From positions 4,340,001 through 4,404,000 of the forward strand of contig CBDEVO010000003.1 in the NCBI GenBank assembly GCA_965243615.1: 64,000 nucleotides of DNA, read 5' to 3'. Both the position numbers and the translations under genes were made by a program. Source of the stretch: JAJEEA01 sp965243615. Lineage in GTDB: Bacteria > Acidobacteriota > Vicinamibacteria > Vicinamibacterales > UBA8438. The notes beneath the pieces are model-generated. The model ran no database searches. It worked only from the letters and a program-made list of their open reading frames with translations, and was not told the origin of the DNA. Shown here piece after piece: positions 44,179 to 52,258 of the stretch (its first letter is position 1; each line of letters begins with the position of its first letter).

Positions 44179-45053
44179 CACCCGTGGCCTCCGGAGACCG
44201 TCTTCAGGTCGCGGACGAGGCCGGCCCACGCCATCAGCCGAAGCGCCGCGTAGGCGGGATCGAGCTCCCACCAGCGCAGCCCGAGCCGGGCCGAAGCGCT
44301 GTGGCGGTGGTGGTTGTTGTGCCAACCCTCGCCCATCGTGATCGCGGCCAGCCACCAACTGTTGCGGCTCCGGTCGCGGGTCTCCCAGGGCCTTCGGCCG
44401 TGGCGGTGGCCCACCGAGTTGACGAGGAACGTCGCGTGCATCAGCGCTACGGTGGACACGACATAGCCCCACACCAGCATCTGCCAACCGCCGGTGTCGG
44501 GATACGCGGGCCGCAACGCCTCCCCGAGCGCGAACATCGCGGCCGCGTAGATCACGGGTGGCAGCAGATCGCGGCGGTTCAACCAGCGCAGCTCAGGGAA
44601 GCGGGCCAGATCGGGGACGCGCTCGACGCGGGTGTCGAACGCCGCCCGGCACAGGAACCAGCCCATGTGCGACCACCAGAAGCCGCGCGTGGAATCGTGC
44701 GGATCGCCGCGGCCGTCGGCGTGGGCGTGGTGGTTGCGATGGTGGGCCACCCACCACAGTGGCCCGCGCTGCGTCGCCGCCGTCCCGAGGAAGGCGAAGA
44801 CGAACTGCACGATGCGCCCCGTGCGAAACGCCCCGTGGGCGAGCCCGCGATGAAAGAAGGCGCTGATCGCGAAGGCGCGGAGCGCATAGGACCCCAGCGC
44901 CACCCACAGCGCGACGCCGCTCCACCCGACCCACCACACGGCCAGACAGGCCGCGTGCAGGGCCACGAAGGGCACGATGCGCAGCCAGTCCACCGACTCG
45001 TCGCCGGGGCCGGCGCTGCGCGCCGTGTCGAACCACCTGATGACCGTATCCAA
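44178..45053 (-). CDS. Acyl-CoA/acyl-lipid delta-9-type fatty acid desaturase
   Basis: About 291 aa, an integral-membrane di-iron enzyme. Three histidine boxes are seen: HRGLAH, HHRNHH (in VAHHRNHHAHADG) and HNNHH (GEGWHNNHHRH), with transmembrane helices between. It introduces a cis double bond into acyl chains. First gene of the lipid-modification operon, transcribed toward the sensor kinase. Confidence 0.93.
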   Translation of the reverse strand: MDTVIRWFDTARSAGPGDESVDWLRIVPFVALHAACLAVWWVGWSGVALWVALGSYALRAFAISAFFHRGLAHGAFRTGRIVQFVFAFLGTAATQRGPLWWVAHHRNHHAHADGRGDPHDSTRGFWWSHMGWFLCRAAFDTRVERVPDLARFPELRWLNRRDLLPPVIYAAAMFALGEALRPAYPDTGGWQMLVWGYVVSTVALMHATFLVNSVGHRHGRRPWETRDRSRNSWWLAAITMGEGWHNNHHRHSASARLGLRWWELDPAYAALRLMAWAGLVRDLKTVSGGHG

Positions 45054-45241
45054 CGCGCTCGCTCCGTCGATTCTCGTCGCGCTACCCGATCCACACTACG
45101 GCCTTCGCCGTGAAGCCGGCGTGAGGGAACGGCCCGCGCGCCTTCACGCGGTCTTGACGCGCGGAACGGTAGGCCGCGACTCGATCCGGGAGCCGGGAGG
45201 CGAGCGGGTCAGGACGGGCGGGCTCGACGCGATTGGGACTC
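45054..45241. other. Intergenic, nothing recognised
   Basis: 188 nt between the desaturase start and the coxL 3' end, both on the minus strand. It should contain the promoter for the lipid operon but I see no clear -35/-10 pair. Confidence 0.4.
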
Positions 45242-47608
45242 CTACAGGCCGGCGCCCTTGTCCTTCAGGATCCGCCACACTTTCTCGGGCGTGATCGGAA
45301 TGTCGATGTGGCGCACGCCGAGGTGCGCCAGCGCGTCGACCACGGCGTTGACGATCGCCGGCGGCGCGCCCACCGTGGCCGACTCGCCGACCCCCTTGGC
45401 GCCCTGCGGATGGTGAGGCGACGGGGTGACGGTCTTGTCGGTCTCCCATCGCGGCGTCTCCATCGCGGTGGGGACCAGGTAGTCCATGAAGCTCCCGCCC
45501 GAGATGTTGCCGTTCTCGTCGTAGCTGATTTCCTCGAGCAGCGCCGGCGCCATGCCCATCGTCAACCCGCCGTGGATCTGCCCGTCGACGATCATCGGGT
45601 TGATGATGTTGCCGCAGTCGTCCACCGCCACGAAGCGGCGGATCTTCACTTCGCCGGTGCCGCGGTCGATGTCGACGACGCAGATGTAGCTGCCGAACGG
45701 GAACGTCAGGTTCGGCGGGTCGTAGTACGAGACCGCCTCGAGGCCGCCCTCCATGCCCGGCGGGTGGTTGGTGTAGGCCGCGAACGCGATCTCCTGGATG
45801 GTCTTCGTCTTCTGCGGCGCGCCTTTCACCGAGAAGGCGCCCGGCGTCCATTCCAGGTCTTCCTCGCTCACCTCCAGCAGGTAGGCCGCAATCTTCTTCG
45901 CCTTGTCGCGGACCTTGCGCGCGGCCATCGCCCCCGCCGCCCCCGCCGTCGGCGTCGAGCGGCTGGCATAGGTGCCGAGCCCGTAGGGGGCGGTGTCGGT
46001 GTCGCCCTCCTCGATCGCGATGTGGGCGGCGGGAATGCCCAGCTCCTCGGCGAGCACCTGCGCGTAGGTGGTCTCGTGGCCCTGGCCCTGCGACTTGGTG
46101 CCGAAGCGGGCGGTCGCCTTGCCGGTGGGATGGACGCGGATCTCGCACGAGTCGAACATCTTGAGGCCGAGGATGTCGAAGTGCTTCGAGGGCCCGGCGC
46201 CGACGATCTCCGTGAAGCTGGAGATGCCGATGCCCATCAGCTCGCCCCGCTCGCGCTTCTCGGCCTGCTCCTTCCGCAGCTCGGCGTAGCCGATGCGCTC
46301 CATCGCCTTCTCGAGGGCGCCGTGGTAGTCGCCGCTGTCGTACTCCCACCCCAGCACCGACTTGTAGGGGAACCGGTCGGCGGGGATGAAGTTCTTGAGG
46401 CGCAGCTCGGCCGGGTCCATCCCGAGCTCGAGGGCCACGATGTCGGTGAGCCTCTCGATGGTGTGCACCGCCTCCGTCACGCGGAACGAGCAGCGGTAGG
46501 CGATGCCGCCGGGCGGCTTGTTCGTGTACACGCCGTCCACCTCGGCGAACGCGTGCTTCAGGTCGTAGGACCCGGTGACGATGGAGAACAGGCCGGCCGG
46601 GAACTTCGACGGGTTCGCGGCGGCGTCGGTGTAGCCGTGGTCAGCCACCGTCTTGATCTTGAGGGCCGTGAGCGTGCCATCCTTCGTCGCCCCGAGCTCG
46701 GCCTTCAGGTGGTAATCGCGCGCGAAGGAGTCGGCCTGCAGGTTCTCCATGCGGTCCTCGACCCACTTGACGGGCTTGCCCACCACGACCGACGCGGCGA
46801 TCGCGAGCACGTATCCCGGATAGACGGGCACCTTGCCCCCGAACCCGCCGCCGATGTCGGGGGAGATGACCTGGATCTTCTCCTCCGACAGCCCGACGTG
46901 CCCGGCCACCAGGGCCAGCACGGTGCGGATGGCGTGCGGGGCCTGGGTGGTCATGTAGACCTTGAGCTTGCCCATGACCCGATCGAAGTCGGCGACGCAG
47001 CCGCACGTCTCGATGGACGCGACGTGGATGCGCGGAATGTAGATGTCCTCCTTGACGACGACGTCGGCGCCGGCCAGCGCGCCCTCCGTCGCGGCCCGGT
47101 CCCCCACCTCCCAGTGGAAGATGTGGTTGTCCTTCTTGTCCTCCTTGTCGGTGCGCAGCACCGGCGCGTCGGGCTCGAGGGCCTTGAACGGATCGACGAC
47201 GACGGGCAGCGGCTCGTAGTCCACCTCGACCGCCTCGACCCCGTCGGCCGCCGCGTAGCGGTCGGCAGCCACCACCGCGGCAACTTCCTGCGCCTGGTAC
47301 ATGACCTTCTCGGTCGGCAGCACCATCTGGGTGTCGGACATCAGGGTCGGCATCCAGTGCAGGTTGTACTGCTCGAGGGTCTCGCCGGTGATGACCGCGA
47401 GCACGCCGGGGATCTTCAGGGCGTTGTCGGCGTTGATGGACTTGATGCGGGCGTGCGCGAACGGGCTGCGGACGATGTCGAGGTAGAGCATCCCGGGAAG
47501 CTGGATGTCGTCGACGTAGTTGCCCTGGCCGCGGATGAAGCGCGGGTCCTCCTTGCGCTTCATCGAGTGGCCCATCCCGCACACTTCCGGTGTCGTCTGG
47601 GGTGCCAT
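45242..47608 (-). CDS. coxL: Form I aerobic CO dehydrogenase, large (Mo-Cu) subunit
   Basis: About 788 aa, close to known CoxL. The active-site loop AYRCSFR (Cys373, in GGIAYRCSFR) is the form I signature; this Cys binds copper bridged to molybdenum. Form II enzymes read AYRGAGR instead. Other molybdenum-hydroxylase segments: ISPDIGGGFGGKVPVYPG and GQGHETTYAQVLAEELG, with the expected catalytic Glu in GAKGVGESATVGAPPAI. Oxidises CO to CO2. Start ATG with GGAGAGAG just upstream. Last gene of the cox operon, separated from coxS by a 242-nt repeat-bearing spacer. Confidence 0.95.
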   Translation of the reverse strand: MAPQTTPEVCGMGHSMKRKEDPRFIRGQGNYVDDIQLPGMLYLDIVRSPFAHARIKSINADNALKIPGVLAVITGETLEQYNLHWMPTLMSDTQMVLPTEKVMYQAQEVAAVVAADRYAAADGVEAVEVDYEPLPVVVDPFKALEPDAPVLRTDKEDKKDNHIFHWEVGDRAATEGALAGADVVVKEDIYIPRIHVASIETCGCVADFDRVMGKLKVYMTTQAPHAIRTVLALVAGHVGLSEEKIQVISPDIGGGFGGKVPVYPGYVLAIAASVVVGKPVKWVEDRMENLQADSFARDYHLKAELGATKDGTLTALKIKTVADHGYTDAAANPSKFPAGLFSIVTGSYDLKHAFAEVDGVYTNKPPGGIAYRCSFRVTEAVHTIERLTDIVALELGMDPAELRLKNFIPADRFPYKSVLGWEYDSGDYHGALEKAMERIGYAELRKEQAEKRERGELMGIGISSFTEIVGAGPSKHFDILGLKMFDSCEIRVHPTGKATARFGTKSQGQGHETTYAQVLAEELGIPAAHIAIEEGDTDTAPYGLGTYASRSTPTAGAAGAMAARKVRDKAKKIAAYLLEVSEEDLEWTPGAFSVKGAPQKTKTIQEIAFAAYTNHPPGMEGGLEAVSYYDPPNLTFPFGSYICVVDIDRGTGEVKIRRFVAVDDCGNIINPMIVDGQIHGGLTMGMAPALLEEISYDENGNISGGSFMDYLVPTAMETPRWETDKTVTPSPHHPQGAKGVGESATVGAPPAIVNAVVDALAHLGVRHIDIPITPEKVWRILKDKGAGL

Positions 47609-47635
47609 GGTCTCTCTCCGGCCCTTCCGCCTCGT

Positions 47636-47840
47636 CCTGCGGCGCAGACTCCCGTCCCGGGGAATCGTCACCGAACGCCACCGCAGGGTCGCGCCGCGGC
47701 CTCCGATTGGCCGCCCAACCGACCCACCGCCGGCCCGCGCCAGCCTGCGGCGCCGACTCCTCGCGGGGGAATCGTCGCCCAACGCGACCGCATGGTCGCG
47801 CCGCGGCCCCCGATTGCCGCCCGACCGACCCGCCAGGCGT
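47636..47840. repeat. Tandem ~108-nt imperfect duplication in the coxS-coxL spacer
   Basis: The block starting at 47636 (CCTGCGGCGCAGACTCC) recurs at 47744 (CCTGCGGCGCCGACTCC) with a GGGGAATCGTC core and a GGTCGCGCCGCGGCC segment in both. Most bases match over about 95 nt. The spacer holds no gene. It could be a regulatory region, an RNA stabiliser that adjusts coxL level, or a decayed element. Confidence 0.75.
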
Positions 47841-47850
47841 GCGGGCCGTT

Positions 47851-48336
47851 CTACGGCGCGGCCGTCTCGCGCAGCTTCGCGGCCGCGTGCTCGATCGACT
47901 TGACGATGTTCACGTAGCCGGTGCAGCGGCACAGGTTCCCGGATATCGCCTGCCGAATGTCCGCCTCGCTCGGATCCGGAGTCCGCTCGAGCAGGGCGCA
48001 CCCGGTGATCAGCATGCCCGGCGTGCAGAAGCCGCACTGCAGCCCGTGCTCCTGCTGGAACCCCTCTTGGAGCGGGTGCAGCTTTCCGTCCTGCTCCAGG
48101 CCCTCCACCGTCGTCACTTCGCCGCCGTCGGCCTGCACGGCGAGCACCGTGCACGACTTGACGGGCTCGCCGTCGAGCAGCACCGTGCACGCGCCGCAGT
48201 GGGTCGTGTCGCAGCCGATGTGGGTCCCGGTGAGGCGCAGCACGTCGCGCAGCCAGTGCACGAGCAGGAGGCGCGACTCGACCGCGGCCTCCCGCGGCCC
48301 GCCGTTCACGGTGATCCGGACGTCGTGTGTCGCCAT
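47851..48336 (-). CDS. coxS: CO dehydrogenase small (2Fe-2S) subunit
   Basis: 161 aa. Two 2Fe-2S clusters: N-terminal cluster ligands Cys42, Cys47, Cys50, Cys62 (GCDTTHCGACTVLLDG) and C-terminal cluster ligands Cys101, Cys104, Cys136, Cys138 (QCGFC and NLCRC). Passes electrons from the Mo-Cu site to FAD in CoxM. Two bases separate it from the coxM stop. Confidence 0.95.
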   Translation of the reverse strand: MATHDVRITVNGGPREAAVESRLLLVHWLRDVLRLTGTHIGCDTTHCGACTVLLDGEPVKSCTVLAVQADGGEVTTVEGLEQDGKLHPLQEGFQQEHGLQCGFCTPGMLITGCALLERTPDPSEADIRQAISGNLCRCTGYVNIVKSIEHAAAKLRETAAP

Positions 48337-48338
48337 GC

Positions 48339-49211
48339 CTACTGCCCTCCCGCCCGCTCGACCGCCCGGGTGACGGCCCGGCCCGTCAGCACGCGCGCCA
48401 TGTCGCGCTTGTACTCCACCGAGCCGCGCCGGTCGGCGCTCGGCGACGTCGCGGCCGCGGCGAGCCGCGCCGCCTCGGCGACGGCCGCCGCGTCCGGCTG
48501 GCGCCCTTGGAGATACTGTTCGGCCGCGGTCGCCTTGATCGGCGTCGGTCCGGCGTTGGTCAGCCCGATCCCGACGCGCGCGATCTCGCCCGCCCCGCCC
48601 AGCGTGACCTGCGCCGCCGCGGCGGCGGTGGCGAAGTCGCCCACCTTGCGCTCGAGCTTGACGTAGGCGCCGCCGCTGCGCGGCGGCGGGACCGGGATCC
48701 TGATCTCGGTGAGGATCTCCGCCGGTGCGAGCGCCGTCACGAAAAGCCCCGTGAAGAACTCGGTGACGGGGATGGTGCGCTCGCCCCCGGGGCCCCGCGC
48801 CACCACCTCGGCCCCGAGCGCGAGCATCGTCGCCGGGTGGTCGTTGGCCGGATCGCCGTGAGCGAGGTTGCCGCCCACCGTGGCGCGGTTGCGCACGAGC
48901 GGGTCGGCGATGACGGCGGCGGTATCGAGCAGGATCGGGTACTTCTCGCGGACGAGATCCGAGCGTTCGAGGTCGGCCTCGCGCGTGGCGCCGCCGATGC
49001 GCAGGTACCCGTCCGCCTCACTGATGCCCGTGAGCCCCGGGATGCGCCCGATGTCCACCAGGTGCCCGGCGTCGCCGAGGCGGAGCTTGAGCAGCGGCAG
49101 GAGGCTCTGCCCGCCGGAAAGCACCTTGGCCTCGTCCCCGAGACGATCGAGCAGCGCCACCGCCTCGTCGAGCGTGCCCGGCGCGTGGTAGTCGAATGCC
49201 GAAGGAATCAT
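48339..49211 (-). CDS. coxM: CO dehydrogenase medium (FAD) subunit
   Basis: 290 aa. FAD-binding segments AKVLSGGQSLLPLLKLRLGD and TVGGNLAHGDPANDHPAT are visible, as is RPPPSRSG-like C-terminal region (PVPPPRSGGAYVKLERKVGD). Moves electrons from CoxS to the quinone or other acceptor. Lies 12 nt downstream of the coxG stop. Confidence 0.95.
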   Translation of the reverse strand: MIPSAFDYHAPGTLDEAVALLDRLGDEAKVLSGGQSLLPLLKLRLGDAGHLVDIGRIPGLTGISEADGYLRIGGATREADLERSDLVREKYPILLDTAAVIADPLVRNRATVGGNLAHGDPANDHPATMLALGAEVVARGPGGERTIPVTEFFTGLFVTALAPAEILTEIRIPVPPPRSGGAYVKLERKVGDFATAAAAAQVTLGGAGEIARVGIGLTNAGPTPIKATAAEQYLQGRQPDAAAVAEAARLAAAATSPSADRRGSVEYKRDMARVLTGRAVTRAVERAGGQ

Positions 49212-49223
49212 CGGGACGCTCCT

Positions 49224-50048
49224 TTAACGCACAATCAGCCAGAGGATGACGGCGGCGATGACGGCCAGCCAGAACCCGGGCCGCCGCACCAGTCGACCGA
49301 GCGCGCGCGTGCCGACCGTCGCGCCGAGAGAGACGGCGTCGATCGCATCGCTCCCGGGAGCGGCGCCGGCGGGAGCGGCCCCGGCGGCCGGCGCGTCCGG
49401 ACGATCCGCCTCCGGGCCAGCCGGCGGGCCAACGGGGGCCCCGGCCGGGGTCGGCGCGTCCGTAGCCGCTGCGGCCCGCGTCGCTGCGTCCCCGGCTTCC
49501 GCGGCCGGGCCCGCCGTGTTCAGGGACCCCGCGGCCGGGCCCGCCGCGTCGGGGCGGCCGCCGGGCGAGCCGTCCGGGCCCGCCGCGTCGGATGCCGACT
49601 CCAGCGCCGCCCGCATGGCGTCGGTGAACCGCCGGAACATCTCGTCGCTGACGTCCTGGATCATGCCGCGGCCGAACTGCGCGAGGATGCCGCTGATGTT
49701 CACCGTCGACGACACGGTGACCTCGGTCTCGGCGGGGCCGCGCGCGACGACCCGGCTCGTCATGCGCATGTCCGCGCCGCCCTTGCCGCGAACGTCCTGG
49801 CCGGCGGCGGCGATCTCCGCCACGCCCTCGCCTTCGTCCAGCCGCTCGAAGCGCACCGTGCCCTTGTAGCGGGCCGAGACCGGGCCCACCTTGACGGAGA
49901 TCGTGCCGGCATGCGTGCGCTCGTCCACCTGTTCCGTGATCGCGGCGCCGGGCAGGCAGCCCGCCACCCGCGACGGATCGGTGAGGAACGCCCACACCTC
50001 GCCCCGGGCGGCCTCGATGACGAACTGCTTCTCTACCGGAATGCCCAT
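49224..50048 (-). CDS. coxG: CoxG, membrane-anchored CO dehydrogenase accessory protein (SRPBCC fold)
   Basis: About 274 aa. N-terminal SRPBCC domain (EAARGEVWAFLTDPSRVAGC, then LPGAAITEQVDE) with the CoxG pattern up to ~150. A low-complexity Ala/Gly/Pro linker follows (~155-240), then a C-terminal transmembrane helix (GFWLAVIAAVILWLIVR). CoxG is thought to recruit the enzyme to the membrane and link it to quinone. The ATG was chosen one base after the coxE stop. Confidence 0.9.
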   Translation of the reverse strand: MGIPVEKQFVIEAARGEVWAFLTDPSRVAGCLPGAAITEQVDERTHAGTISVKVGPVSARYKGTVRFERLDEGEGVAEIAAAGQDVRGKGGADMRMTSRVVARGPAETEVTVSSTVNISGILAQFGRGMIQDVSDEMFRRFTDAMRAALESASDAAGPDGSPGGRPDAAGPAAGSLNTAGPAAEAGDAATRAAAATDAPTPAGAPVGPPAGPEADRPDAPAAGAAPAGAAPGSDAIDAVSLGATVGTRALGRLVRRPGFWLAVIAAVILWLIVR

Positions 50049-50049
50049 G

Positions 50050-51291
50050 TCAGGCTCCTGGGGGCCCGCCACCAGGGGTCCCCTGCGCCCCCGTCGCGTT
50101 TTGCTGCGCGGGCAGCCCGCCGGACTCGGCGCCGCGCGGGGCTCGCCCGCCGGCGGCGAGGAGCGGCAGGAGCCGCTCAAGGGATTCCAGGTCGTGCGCG
50201 GGAACGAAGTGCTCGACGAAGGGCAGGGCGGCCTTCATGCCGCGCGCCTCGGGCCGGTAGCGCGGGTCCCCAAGCAGCGGGTTCAGCCAGATCACCTTCC
50301 GCGCCCTCTCCCGGATGGCCCGCATCGCCGCGGCGAGCACCGCGGGACCGTCCGAGTCCAGCCCGTCGCTGAGCACGACGACGACGGTCCTCGCGCTCAC
50401 CAGGGTCTCCAGGTACCGCGTGACGAACTCGTCCAGGCTCGCCCCGATACGGGTCCCGCCGGACCAGTCGGGCACGCCGACGGCGAGACGGTCCAGGGTG
50501 GGTCCGATCTTCTCCGGTGTCAGCCACGGCGTCAACCGGGTCAGCGAGGTGTTGAACGCGAAGACCTCGCAACGCCTCACCACGCGCTTGAGGGACAGCG
50601 AGAACGTCAGCAGGAAACGGGTGTGCGGGTCCATCGAGCCGCTGGTGTCGCACAGCAGCACCACGTCCGGCTTCTCCACCGCGCGGTCCCGCCGCGCCAG
50701 CGAGAGGAGCTCGCCGCCAGTGCCGACCGCGCGGCGGAGGCTGCGCCTCAGGTCCGCCCGTCCCCCCGCACGCACCGGCACCAGGCGCCGGCCCGGGCGG
50801 CATCTCCACCGGCGCGCCGCTTGCGCGAGCAGCCGCTCCATGGCGGGCAGGTCGTCCGCGCGCCAGTCGTCGAACGGCTTGCGGCGCAGGAGCACGTCGG
50901 CCGAGCAGCCGGGCCGATCGCCGCCGGTCGTCTCACGCTCGCGTTCGCCGGAGAGTCGCTCGACCGCCTGGAGCCAGCCCGGGCGGGGGGCGGGTCGGGT
51001 CCGGTCGGCGCGCGGCCGCGACGGCGGTTCGGGGGGTGTGGCCGCCGGCGCGGCGGGCGGGTCCTCGGCGGCCCAGAAGTCCTGAAGAAGCTCGTCGAAC
51101 GTCGCCCAGTCGGGCCGTCGGATCCCGAGGGCGGCGCGCAGGGCGTAGCGGACCTCGTCGCGATCGTCGAGATCCACCAGCAGGAGCGCTGCCGCGCCGG
51201 CAATCTCGTCGCTCACGCACACGTCGATGCCCCGTTCCCGCAGGCGACCCGCGAGGCGGGCCAGCCGTTCCACGACGTCGCGGTCAGGCAT
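50050..51291 (-). CDS. coxE: CoxE, VWA-domain protein
   Basis: 413 aa. The C-terminal half is a von Willebrand A domain with MIDAS motif DTSGSM (in VVLLCDTSGSMDPHT), the SLTRLTPW segment and VVVVLSDGLDSDGP. With MoxR-type CoxD it is thought to insert copper/sulphur into the CO dehydrogenase site. The first 200 residues are Arg/Pro-rich. Confidence 0.9.
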   Translation of the reverse strand: MPDRDVVERLARLAGRLRERGIDVCVSDEIAGAAALLLVDLDDRDEVRYALRAALGIRRPDWATFDELLQDFWAAEDPPAAPAATPPEPPSRPRADRTRPAPRPGWLQAVERLSGERERETTGGDRPGCSADVLLRRKPFDDWRADDLPAMERLLAQAARRWRCRPGRRLVPVRAGGRADLRRSLRRAVGTGGELLSLARRDRAVEKPDVVLLCDTSGSMDPHTRFLLTFSLSLKRVVRRCEVFAFNTSLTRLTPWLTPEKIGPTLDRLAVGVPDWSGGTRIGASLDEFVTRYLETLVSARTVVVVLSDGLDSDGPAVLAAAMRAIRERARKVIWLNPLLGDPRYRPEARGMKAALPFVEHFVPAHDLESLERLLPLLAAGGRAPRGAESGGLPAQQNATGAQGTPGGGPPGA

Positions 51292-51303
51292 CGGCGGTCG
51301 TGC

Positions 51304-52257
51304 TCAGTCGAGCCCGCCAATCGTCGCGTTCGGCTCGGCTTGGCGGCCAGCCGACCCTCCAGGAGTCCGCGCGGTTCCGGCCCCGGCGTCGGCGAGCAGC
51401 GACTCGACCTCGTGCGCGGTCAGGTCCTGCACGTCGTGGTGGTCCTTCAGCACACACCCCAGCGTCTCCTCCACCGTGTCGGCGTCGAGCCGATCCTGTC
51501 GCAGGGCCGTCAACGCACGGGTCCAGTCCAGCGTCTCGGCCACGCCCGGCGCCTTGCGGAGACGGCGCCCGCGGAGAGCCTGCATGACCGTCGCTATCTC
51601 CCGGGCCAACCCGTCGAGGATCTCCGGCACCCTGGCGCGGATGATCCGGATCTCCTTCTCCAGCGACGGGTGCTCGACGTAGAGGTAGAAGCAACGGCGG
51701 CGCAGCGCGTCGCCGATCTCGCGCGTGCGGTTCGATGTCAGCACGACGTACGGCACGTGCGTGGCGGCGATGGGGCCGAGCTCGGGAATCGTCACCTGGA
51801 AGTCGGAGAGCACTTCGAGCAGGAAGGCTTCGAAGCCGTCGTCGGCCCGGTCGATCTCGTCGATAAGCAGCACCGGCGGGCCGTCGCGGCGGCTGATGGC
51901 GCGCAGCAGAGGGCGTTCGAGCAGGCAGTCGCGGCTGAAGATCATCTGCTCGGTCTGCGCCGGTTCCCGCCCCTCCGTTCCCGCGATGCGCAGGCGCAGC
52001 AGTTGCCGCTGGTAGTTCCACTCGTAGAGCGCGGTGTTGACGTCGATGCCCTCGTAGCACTGCAGCCTGATCAGCTCGGTGTCCAGCATCCGGGCCAGCA
52101 CCTTGGCGATCTCGGTCTTGCCGACGCCGGCGTCTCCCTCGACGAGGAGCGGCTTGCGCATCGCGCGGGCCAGGTAGACCGCGGTGGCGATGGCGGGCTC
52201 CGCGATGTACCCCTCGCCCTCCATCGCCGCCTGCGTCTCGCGCACCTCCGGCCTCAC
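51304..52257 (-). CDS. coxD: CoxD, MoxR-type AAA+ ATPase
   Basis: About 317 aa. Walker A LVEGDAGVGKTEIAKVLARM near residue 40, Walker B LLIDEIDRADDGFEAFLLEV, sensor VVLTSNRTREIGDALRRRC. CoxD is a chaperone for active-site assembly in CO dehydrogenase. A GTG directly after the upstream stop (one-base gap) was chosen; a longer open frame is only a shadow of the upstream repeat region. Confidence 0.9.
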   Translation of the reverse strand: MRPEVRETQAAMEGEGYIAEPAIATAVYLARAMRKPLLVEGDAGVGKTEIAKVLARMLDTELIRLQCYEGIDVNTALYEWNYQRQLLRLRIAGTEGREPAQTEQMIFSRDCLLERPLLRAISRRDGPPVLLIDEIDRADDGFEAFLLEVLSDFQVTIPELGPIAATHVPYVVLTSNRTREIGDALRRRCFYLYVEHPSLEKEIRIIRARVPEILDGLAREIATVMQALRGRRLRKAPGVAETLDWTRALTALRQDRLDADTVEETLGCVLKDHHDVQDLTAHEVESLLADAGAGTARTPGGSAGRQAEPNATIGGLD

Positions 52258-52258
52258 G

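Noticed and set aside
45242..47608. Xanthine dehydrogenase or form II aldehyde-type oxidase
   Set aside because: Active-site loop AYRCSFR and the coxDEG neighbours indicate form I CO dehydrogenase.
45233..47917. Plus-strand frame opposite coxL
   Set aside because: Antisense shadow of coxL, low complexity.
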